Origin: Niebla homalea
Taxonomy: Eukaryota; Ascomycota; Lecanoromycetes; Lecanorales; Ramalinaceae
Assembly (NCBI GenBank): GCA_019925105.1
Contig: JAHGAU010000007.1
Location: 1,550,001-1,614,000, forward strand
Direction: 5' to 3'
DNA length: 64,000 nt
Shown in pieces: positions 55,747 through 64,000 of this stretch. The first letter of the stretch is position 1. Each line of letters begins with the position of its first letter. The notes beneath the pieces are model-generated. The model saw only the letters and a list, made by a program, of their open reading frames with translations, did no database searches and was not told where the DNA came from. Made by a program: the position numbers and the translations under genes.

Positions 55747-57091
55747 CATTGTGAAGGATCGAAAACTCTGATGGAATCTTGAGCAGAGGCACAGACTTCG
55801 TTGCATGCATTAGAAGGAGATATGAGCAGTCATTCGCAAAGACGGAGAAAGGATTGAAGTGCTTGATCTTATATTGGCTTCTTAGTGAAAGCTACAGTGC
55901 TGCAATAATACACATCTAGCACCTCTCGGTCTAAGCTAGAAGCAGGCGACAGCTCAGCGCCAGCGTCGGATGAAATTCCTCCTTGCCTCCGAAGATCAAA
56001 GATCCTCGTATGTCCGTATATGGTTGTCTTTTTTGGTAAAGGAGCATACCATTTCAAAGCTATCAGCGGAAACATAAGACGAAGTAAACGTTAACAATGA
56101 ATATAGGTGTGAATAAGACTGATGTTGCCTTGATGATATAAAAAATACGTTCTATCAAATTACGTTATAACGCTTGGCTTTTAATCTCTTATATCCTTTC
56201 CATATATCAGAATAACCCAGGACTCATATAGATTTACAATTAATAGTGAACAGATTTCTTATGCGGCAAGGAATAATAGAATGTTAAATTTGGGGGGTAT
56301 TAGGGCCAGTAGCGGTCACTGATGAATACCTTAACGTTAAAGACATTTGTTGCAGCCTCCTCTCAGACAGTGCTCGTCTCGATGGCTAAAGCTGGGTATC
56401 AGAACATTGCTTGGGGCCGGAGACAGAGATACCACCTCCACAAAACTCTTGGAATCCTTCAAGTCCTAGTGTATACGATCATGGTTCCCTGACAGTGAAC
56501 TAGCAAGGTCATCTACCTACGCCACTCGTTTCCTCAATCCCAGCAGATGCTCCCCCAAATTTTAGACCCTAAAGACAAAACTAGACTTCCACATGTCCCT
56601 AGAATTCGTCTCGAAATAATTCCTATAATCACCGTCCTCAAGCATCGACAAGGGGGATGTTTCTACCATTTCACACCCGCTGCTGCATTGTTCGAAACGT
56701 GAGAAGAGAATCTTGCTCCCACAACTAGAGTCTTTTGAAGGCTATGTTGTATTACACTGCTTTCATAGATCGAATATTTAGCCATCACAGTATTCTTTGT
56801 GATGAAAAAGCCTCTGACGGTTTGTCTTATGCGTGAGAATGAGGGTGGGTGCATAACTTGAGATACCCAGGTGTACTGAGATATACGAGCATGTGCTCTA
56901 ATATACACTGATCTTGCGAGTGTCTTGGCAAGGCTTGCATGACCGCCCACTAACACTCCATTCCTACTACTAGGCTGACACGATTGGATCGTTCTGATGC
57001 TGCACCCCTGACCTGAAGACTTGCAACAGCCCAAGACCTGACCTCACTGTCCATCTCGACCGCATCAACCCATCATCTCCCTCACCGTTCA
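55747..57091. other. Intergenic, partly AT-rich
   Basis: About 1.35 kb. The part from roughly 56090 to 56290 is AT-rich and gene-free, resembling the 29.8 kb patch. Short minus frames at 56663-57034 show no motif. The right end is the SDR gene promoter. Confidence 0.45.
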
Positions 57092-58336
57092 ATGACCACT
57101 GCGGGCCCCAATCCCCCAATCACAATCGACATCCTCCTCGCCGCCCTCCATCGCTCCATTTTCCACCCTTTCATCGCCATCCTCCTCCCGCTCTGCCTCC
57201 GCGCCCTCGCCGCCCCTTACACCTCCCCGTCCTTCATCCTCACCTCCGCATTCGCCGCCTGCGTCTGCCTCACGCACATCCTCTCCAGTCTCGACCACCT
57301 CCTCACTTATGGCTCCCCCCGGACAATCGACTGGACCAAAGAAGTCGTCGTCATAACAGGAGGATGCGGCGGGCTCGGCGGCTGCATAGCTGAGATCCTG
57401 GCTCTGCGGGGGATCTCGGTCGCGGTGCTGGATACCGCTGCCCCTCCCTCTTGTCCTCCATCCTCCAAACCTCCTCCATCACGCCTTGAGCCCGTGGAAA
57501 AAGAAGGGATCCACTACTGGAACGTCGACATCACATCCCCCGGCCCCCTGGCCCAGGCTTGGGCCTCCATCGAACACACCCTCGGCACCCCCACCATCCT
57601 CATCAACAACGCGGCCATCGCCCCCTCCGGTCCCATCATCTCCACCCCGCCGGAAAAAGTGCGTCGGGCCTTCGACGTGAACACGTCCAGTCAATTCTAC
57701 ACCACCCGCCTCTTCCTGCGGCACTTGCTGCTCACCCCCCATCATCATCATCATCGCACACGACGCCATCCTCCATCACGTCGTGGTGCGGGTGGGACCA
57801 TCGTCACGGTGTCCTCCGTGCTGGGGGAACTGGGCGCCGCGAACCTCGCTGCGTATTGTGCCAGCAAAGCCGCGCTCACCGCCTACCATCGATGCCTCCG
57901 CGCGGAGCTGCGGCGGGAGGGGTTGAGTGATATCAAGACTATTCTCGTGGCGCCCGGGCAGTTGGATACGGCACTGTTTGGAGATATAAAGGGGCAAGGG
58001 TGGGTGAGGCGGTTCTTTGGACCTGTAGTGGGGGCCGGGGAGGTGGCGAGAAGGGTGGTGGAGATGGTGGGGGCCGGGGAGGGGGGGGAGGTTAGAGTGC
58101 CGGCTTATGCGGGGGCGATGCAGTGGTTGAGGGTTTTGCCGGGGGTGGTGCAGGATTGCTTGAGAAGGTGGAGTGGTGTTGATGAGGCGGTGATGGGGGA
58201 CGGATGGGGGTTTCGTGGGTATATGAAGGGGAGGGAAGGTGAAGGGGGCGAAGGAGGGGTTGGTGGGCATGTGAAGGGAAGTGATGATAGTGACAGTGAC
58301 AGTGGGTCTGCTGAGTTGTCGGATGACGTGGGATGA
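57092..58336 (+). CDS. Membrane-anchored short-chain dehydrogenase/reductase
   Basis: A single exon of 414 residues. The N-terminus is hydrophobic (about residues 10-66: FHPFIAILLPLCLRALAA, SFILTSAFAACVCLTHIL), a likely ER or lipid-droplet anchor as in RDH10/DHRS3-like enzymes. The Rossmann fold begins with VVVITGGCGGLGG (88-96). The NNAA motif is in ILINNAAIAPSG, the active-site Ser in TVSSVLGELG and Tyr-x-x-x-Lys in AAYCASKAALTAYH (Tyr255, Lys259). The substrate is unknown; lipid or retinoid-like alcohols fit the family. The C-terminus is a long Gly/Glu-rich acidic tail (GREGEGGEGGVGG, SDDSDSDSGSAELSDD) absent from most relatives. A His-rich insertion (HHHHHRTRRH) lies between the NNAA motif and the Ser block. 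The stop is about 155 nt from that of the convergent SDR gene. Confidence 0.9.
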   Translation: MTTAGPNPPITIDILLAALHRSIFHPFIAILLPLCLRALAAPYTSPSFILTSAFAACVCLTHILSSLDHLLTYGSPRTIDWTKEVVVITGGCGGLGGCIAEILALRGISVAVLDTAAPPSCPPSSKPPPSRLEPVEKEGIHYWNVDITSPGPLAQAWASIEHTLGTPTILINNAAIAPSGPIISTPPEKVRRAFDVNTSSQFYTTRLFLRHLLLTPHHHHHRTRRHPPSRRGAGGTIVTVSSVLGELGAANLAAYCASKAALTAYHRCLRAELRREGLSDIKTILVAPGQLDTALFGDIKGQGWVRRFFGPVVGAGEVARRVVEMVGAGEGGEVRVPAYAGAMQWLRVLPGVVQDCLRRWSGVDEAVMGDGWGFRGYMKGREGEGGEGGVGGHVKGSDDSDSDSGSAELSDDVG

Positions 58337-58490
58337 GCGCCGATGGGTAAACGATGTACATAGAATATAAAACCTTCATCAAGACACGAAGATGACCGTT
58401 TTCCATCAACCGTAGTCCGTAAGCCATCAACAATCAGCCATCCCTCCCTCACCCCAAACCCCCGCTCTCATCCCAACTCCTCCACACGAC

Positions 58491-59679
58491 TCAATCCTCC
58501 TGCTGCTCCATCCACCTCCTCGCATCATCCCGATACCCCTCCCTCCACCGACTCAACGGCGGCCGCCCCTCCACAATGTCCCCCACCCCCCACATCATCC
58601 TCTTCCGATCCTCCCGTTCACTAACATCCCCATCCGGACAGATCACATAAAACCTCCCCTCCGCCATCTTCCCCTCCAAATACTCCACCACCTGTTCCGG
58701 CCACCACGCCTTCTCCGGCTTCTCCCCATGCCCTGCCGCCGCCTGCTTCGTCAAGCCCGTGTACGTCCACCCGGGCACGAGCAAGAAGACATCCGTCGCC
58801 GTGTCACGGAGGTCAAACGACAGATGCTCGGCCAGCGTCTTGATGGCGGATTTCGACGCGTTGTAGGCCGGGTTGCCCGGAGGGTTCGTGATGCCCTGTT
58901 TCGAACCCGTGATGATGACCGTTGTCGGGGTGGTCTCGGGTTGGGACCGGAGCGAGGGCAGGAAGGTGGAGATGCCGTGGAGGGTGCCGAAGTAGTTCGT
59001 TGCCATCACCTGTTTTTTGGGGGCCCGTTCGCGTCAGATGGGGACTGCCTGTCTGCCTGCCTTGCCCCCTTTGAAATAGTAGGGGGGGGAAAGCTTATGC
59101 TCAATTAAACGGGTAAAACAAACGTACGGTGTGGAAATTCCCACTGTCCTCCCACCCCGCTCCCACCCCCCCGCCGCCTTTGCCGCTGATCCCAGCGTTC
59201 AGCATCAGTAGGCCCACGAGCCCGAAGTCCATCTCCACTTTTGCCTTGAGGTCGCGCCAGTCTTCGAGGTTAGATACGTCGACGGTGTAGGTCTTTACTG
59301 CGGCATTGGTGCCATTGTTGTTCTGGGATGATTCGAGGATGGTGGTTTGGGCGGAGGCGAGGGCGGAGCTGTTGATGTCGGCGAGGGCGACTTTCATGCC
59401 ATGGGCGTGGCAGCGCTTGGCGAACGCGAGGCCGATGCCGGAAGCGGCGCCGGTGATGAGGGCAGTTGTTGAGGGGGTGAAGATGCGGTGCGGTGGCATT
59501 CTGGCGGTGGGGGAGGAGGAGTGGAAGCGGGTGAGAGGCCGGAAGAATTGTGGTTGGTTTGAACGATTGGTGGATGAATAGGGACTTCTGGATGCCAGAA
59601 AGATTCGCAGAGAACTTGGCAAGAAGTTTTGCACGGTACGAGGTCTGATGTTAGAGAGAATGAGGAGTTTCAAGTGCAT
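58491..59679 (-). CDS. Short-chain dehydrogenase/reductase, possibly mitochondrial
   Basis: Exon 1 (59679-59128) and exon 2 (59009-58491), with a 118-nt GTACGT...CAG intron in phase 0, give 356 residues. The first 60 residues are basic and Ser/Arg-rich (LRIFLASRSPYSS, TRFHSSSPTARM), consistent with a mitochondrial presequence; a Met just before PPHRIFTPSTTALITG could be a shorter cytosolic start. Signature motifs: TALITGAASGIGLAFAKR (dinucleotide binding), ADINSSAL, MLNAGISG in place of NNAG, IITGSKQG, and the catalytic pair in PAYNASKSAIKTL (Tyr233, Lys237). These define a classical SDR. The C-terminal part (WWPEQVVEYLEGKMAEGRFYVICPDGDV) is typical of fungal SDRs of unknown substrate. The gene converges on another SDR of a different subfamily, so the two are not a recent duplication. 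Confidence 0.9.
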
Positions 59680-62626
59680 TGAAGGGATGATATATAATAG
59701 GTGGAGGTCTGATGACAGGAATCTCCAACCATGACGTCGAAAATTCCCCCTTTACGCTTAGCTCAGCATACTTCTCCCCTTATCTTTCATCACCCATCCT
59801 TCCGAGCAAAGACTCTGCAGAGTTTACACTCTCGACACCGCTGTGACGCTTTCAAATTTGTTCAATCTCCGCGGCGAATTGAAAGGGTAGTGTCGTTATT
59901 AATAGCGGCAGCAGATCATGGCCATTTTCAGGATTGCAAGCAGAAAAGGGCTACACAGCGGCATTCCAGAGGCAAAGGGAGGCTCCCTTTTTACGCTGAA
60001 GAGTTATTCATCATACTCGAAGCCTTTTCGATACCGGAACCGTACCTGGTCATGACCTTTCCACAGTTCAATTACCAAGAACCCCTTAGGGTGTAGTTCA
60101 ACTACTAACTAATTTACCGCCGGAGAAGCGGAGTGTTTGTTCGGCTTAGCGAAGCCTCAGAGGCTATGTCAGAATTTTACATGGGCCGGCTCACCCAAAT
60201 CCCTGACTTCTTTATCCTATGACTGAGGACCCGCTTGGTTGCCCACCCACTTATTCCCTTGTGAGTACTCGTATAGATAGCTCTCTAGCCTAGACAGCCC
60301 CAGGTCTCTTGCTTGTGCAAAGGTGATTCTCAGCCCTGGGCTCCATCAGGACGTCGCAGCCAGGCTACGCTCGTAGGGACATCGACGGCGAGGTGCCCTG
60401 TAGCTCAGGGTCTTGAGACAGCGCAATGAAAACGTTACAAACACCACATATCCACATATACAGGTCGCTTGGATCGAGCAGATAAGTGAGTTCTAGAGGA
60501 AATGTGGTCAGACAAGATGTAAAAACGGGTAGCACAGTGGCCGTCAAATATCATCAAAGAAAGGTAGTACGGTGGCCGTCAAAATTGTTCCATGTTCCGA
60601 CGCCGGAGATATATATTACCTGGTTTGGGCTTTTCACAAGAATGAAATGTGTCTGTATATTATGTACCTACATTTTAATCGATTCAAACACTTTAGACTT
60701 CTACAGGATTAAGGATTATAAGAGGCTCACTCAACGGCAGTGCAGTGGCGGCGAAACATTTTCAATCTTTGCAAACTTGGTATCTGTTTTCGGTTCAAAG
60801 AGATAGAGCACAAAAGCGATTACACATTCCCGTCCGCGTTTTAATCCGGGTGGACATCCACGAGAGTTGTTGATTCGGAAGCGCAACAGCTCTGCAATAG
60901 ACCAAACGTAACGTGACCTTCCCCACTTCGATGCTGGACGATCAAGTTCTACAAACCGGGCAATTAGTATTAGGTAATATATATGATGGAAACGCAGCAG
61001 TGCTCCACGTGTTTTGATTGCTCTTCGCAAAGGCTATCAGAGGTTTGTCCGGTGGCAGACAAGCATTTCCTTATTCAACGGTCAAGAAAGTTTCAGTTCC
61101 CTTCCGGGCTGAGAGCAATATTTTGAACGTGAGTTGCTCCAGTCTTCCACACTTTTTGGCAGTGCCGGAACATGGTTCTGAGCCAGACTGCTGGTGGCAG
61201 GAACAGCTCCGATCTCTGAACGCGGAAGAGTATAATATACCCATCTTGGCAGAACCCGAGTGCGAGAAGCTTTGTTCCATTTTGATGGTGTGAGAGCTCA
61301 TGTTCACTCGGGCCTCGCGAGTGACAGGGGAATACCCTCCTTCAAGGGTCATCTGGTGAGAAGCTTTCCGATTTGCGATTTGAGACATACGTGAAAATAA
61401 TGTACCAGATGCTATCACGCACTTGAGTCGTGCCCGAGGAACCTTTTTCCCAGAAGAGAGCTAGAAGTATAATGGAAGTAACAGCGGTGCCATTGCTTCA
61501 CACGAAGCATCAGCAGCGTGGAAAACCAAGGAAGTCCGCACTGAAAGCACCTCTCTATCTCACTCATCTTCCCCCCCCTCCCTACCCAAATCTTGCCACA
61601 GTGCCAACTCAAATCCTCCCACAATCCTCATGCCAACTAGTTGTCCATCTCAATGCCAAAGATTCCCTGCTGCATCAAATGCCCCTCTCCACATCCATAG
61701 CCAAAGCATCAGCAGCCAACCACGCCGCCCTCCGACTTCACTTCATGACCGTTTTGGCGATTCTGATTTGAACTGGCAGAACCCACCACAACAACACCAC
61801 CGCACAACCACGCAGCTCTGACTGCTCGGGATTATTGCGAACAGGTTGCATTGGAATTGGTCTGACGTGACAGTGGCTGCGGCGCAGAACCTTGATGTGA
61901 AGGCGGAGGTGTATGATTGCGATGTTTAGAAGATGGTAGGGGAGGCGGATGAGGTATTCGGAGGCGTGTGGTGATGAGGAAGTAGTGAGAGTGGATGGTT
62001 AGAGGAAGAGCGGCGAATTGGCCACTTGTGGTCTAGGTCAGCGGGTAAGAAGTTATCGCAAGTAAGACTGGTAGTCTCTCGAGCTTGCCATGTTAACAGT
62101 TTCTAGCTCAGTGCCATACAGTGAGAAATCTCACGACATGCAGGAATGAGATGAGAGAGAGTTAACTTCGGTTGCGGGGGAATTGTCTAATGAACCCAAT
62201 GACGGACTTTCGACTTTGTGTGATAATTACAGCGGACAAAATGCGTAGGTCTTTGGGGGGGCCCTTTTGACTAGAAGGATCTGGAACCTCAATTTGGAGT
62301 ATACCAATGCCACCAACTTGCACAACGTCCCGTCACCCGAAGCAAGATCCAAGATGAACATGTCCGGATCTGGTGACAGGTGCCCCTTGAAAAGACGACT
62401 AATAGAGCTTTTCCTTTGAGTAATCACCTGACGCCTTGAGATACTTAACCTACAGTCCCGCAAGAAGATCTCCGTGCTTCTAGACCGATAAGTAGTACGA
62501 GCTCCTCGCGTGTAAGTTGTCATGAGCGCAGACCTCGTGCAAGTCCAAAGCTTTGTTTCCAACCCATTTTAGTCCATACTGCTCTTCCTCCGTGAGATTA
62601 GACTCGGTACCTAGTCAGGTCGACCG
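59680..62626. other. Gene-poor right arm
   Basis: About 2.9 kb with scattered short frames on both strands and no supportable gene. It contains three degenerate direct repeats near 60528-60756. The first few hundred nt include the promoter of the adjacent SDR gene. Confidence 0.5.
60528..60756 (+). repeat. Three degenerate 21-nt direct repeats
   Basis: Copies at 60528, 60563 and 60736 share the pattern ggyagyrcrgtggcsgycraa. The first two are 35 nt apart, the third 173 nt further on. Confidence 0.55.
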
Positions 62627-62767
62627 ATGGTGAGAGCTAGACTAACTAGCAGATGCTTAGATGAAGCTCTACACCGAGTAAGTTTCAGAACCTGCTACTT
62701 TTGTAAACGCGAGGAGCATCCCGAGTCTCTGCTGCATCTGTTACTTGAATGCTCAGCAACTGAGTAA
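62627..62767 (+). mobile_element. Possible relic of a LINE-type reverse transcriptase C-terminus
   Basis: A 46-codon frame reads LTSRCLDEALHRVSFRTCYFCKREEHPE followed by LLHLLLECSATE and a stop. The Cx2C...Hx4C arrangement with the LLHLLLEC ending is the zinc-knuckle found at the C-terminus of non-LTR retrotransposon polyproteins. Upstream sequence has stops and no RT motifs, so only a tail remains. The match is by pattern only. Confidence 0.4.
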
Positions 62768-64000
62768 GGAGTTCGATGAGAATGACTGGACATGATCTTG
62801 ATGTAGAATGTAAGATTGGTCGCCTTATCTTTCATTAGGCCGAGAGCCTGCTCCTTCGTTTGAGGTATGTGACAATAACTGTGGCAGAAGAGGGGATTTC
62901 TTTTTCGGTAGAAAATGGAAGACAGTCAAATGTTGTAACATCACGTCATCTACGGTGAGCGCAGGTGCCGATGGCGTAATCATTTTTGGACTTGCAGGTG
63001 TCGTCGAGATTTTGGTCGTTACAGGATTTGCTTGAAAATAATCCGATAGTTCTTCGAGGGTGTCTGGCTACGTTCCAATAAAGACTGGGCTTTCTAACAA
63101 TACTTCGTGAGATTTGTTCGGTTGCATGCTCATTGCAATTTTGGTTGTATGGGTAAGACCACAGTGAAAGAAGCATGTCAGGAGTATATAGGTGTTGAGG
63201 TATGACTATTTGGATAGCAAGATTCAATGTAGCTTGTCATAATCATCTTGACTGCGTGTTTGATAATTTCTCCTGCTCGCAACGATGTGCAGTTCATATC
63301 TTAATACAAGACCTGATTCCCGTAATTGAGAAAGCGACCACATAACTTAGTGTAGTGGGCAAGACTTTTGACACCTTCGGGCCGTCCAGACATTGCTACA
63401 TGGGCACTCTGCTGTTCTCGCTTGACTCCGGCCGTCGGGCCTGGGTTCGTGGGTTCAAATCCACCAATGTGCGAGTTGATAATATTTGCGCGGATTAAGA
63501 CTGATAGAAAACGTCTCAATACATTCGTCAAGGGATGGAATCCCGTAAGGGACCTAAATGCACCGGGCAGCTGGCTTCCTTTTGTTCTTTTGGAGGACTG
63601 GCTCACCTTATGGCTTGCGTTGGGGCCAGATACATGCTTGCAAACTTGTTGTGGCCCGTTTGGAGCTCCCAGGCTAGGTCTCTTGATTGTCTCAAGGAAC
63701 ATGAGTATATGTATTCTGTGGCATGCTCGCAGAAGGCTTTTTGTATGCTCGAAGAATCTATCTGCCCATCCAACACAGTGGCCACGACGAACCAAATTGT
63801 AATATGATTTTGCCTCTCAACCGACTTTATAAAACGTCTCTCCCCCAGGTACATCCTGGTCAGGAGCCCATCTCAATCGGTCGATTGATCCATCATCGCT
63901 TGCCGCAAACCGCATTCTGTAGTAGGAACTTACCTGGTTAGTGAACCTACCGCGGCCTGCCAACTCCTCCCCCTCCTGCAGCCAGGTGAAAACATCGTCA
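62768..64000. other. Gene-poor right end, nothing recognised
   Basis: About 1.2 kb with short overlapping frames and no motif. A tRNA B-box-like string near 63448-63470 is discussed among the rejected items. Confidence 0.45.

Noticed and set aside
63440..63485. tRNA B-box-like string (GGTTCAAATCC)
   Set aside because: Only two base pairs flank the T-loop, and no A box, anticodon arm or acceptor stem could be built around it.
1..64000. CRISPR arrays, bacterial operons or phage genes
   Set aside because: Intron-bearing genes and fungal families throughout; no regularly spaced repeat array of that kind was seen.

Overview
The window looks like a piece of a filamentous ascomycete (Pezizomycotina) nuclear genome. 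Genes are split by short GT-AG introns (about 49-180 nt), and the families present are typical of moulds: a group X hybrid histidine kinase, HET proteins, a NACHT (STAND/NLR-like) protein, CorA-like proteins, a SAT4/rhodopsin-type membrane protein and SDR enzymes. A Dothideomycete-like host is a guess. Intron positions were worked out by hand from splice consensus, phase agreement and continuity of conserved motifs.

Layout. 1-16 kb: an alpha/beta-hydrolase fused to a CorA-like membrane domain (about 1.06-4.8 kb), a conserved protein of unknown function (6.2-7.9 kb) and a very large hybrid histidine kinase with pseudokinase, AAA-type NTPase, GAF, HisKA/HATPase and receiver domains (8.5-16.1 kb). 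16-18.6 kb is a G-rich gene-free stretch. 18.6-25.4 kb is an island of fungal nonself-recognition genes on the minus strand: a decayed HET gene, an intact HET gene and a NACHT-NTPase gene that appears frameshifted. 26.6-31.4 kb is accessory: a broken GH26-like glycosidase, an NTF2-fold protein, a TA-rich (RIP-like) patch and a pyridoxal-reductase-like aldo/keto reductase.

31.9-45.6 kb: a secreted glycoprotein, a DPP4-like S9 peptidase, a small repeat-bearing Cys protein truncated by a 41-bp tandem duplication, a TLC-domain membrane protein, a multipass membrane protein and a nine-exon rhodopsin-type protein. 46-46.6 kb holds a Copia Gag relic. 47.7-59.7 kb is a housekeeping block: a BTB protein, mitochondrial seryl-tRNA synthetase divergent from a UBE2O-type giant E2, then two convergent SDR genes. 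59.7-64 kb is gene-poor, with a possible LINE relic and degenerate repeats.

The most interesting signals are the hydrolase-CorA fusion and the HET/NACHT island with one living and two decaying members. They suggest a locus where conflict or self-recognition genes turn over. Several lesions (in-frame stop, frameshifts, 41-bp duplication) were read directly from the sequence and should be checked against raw reads or related strains.
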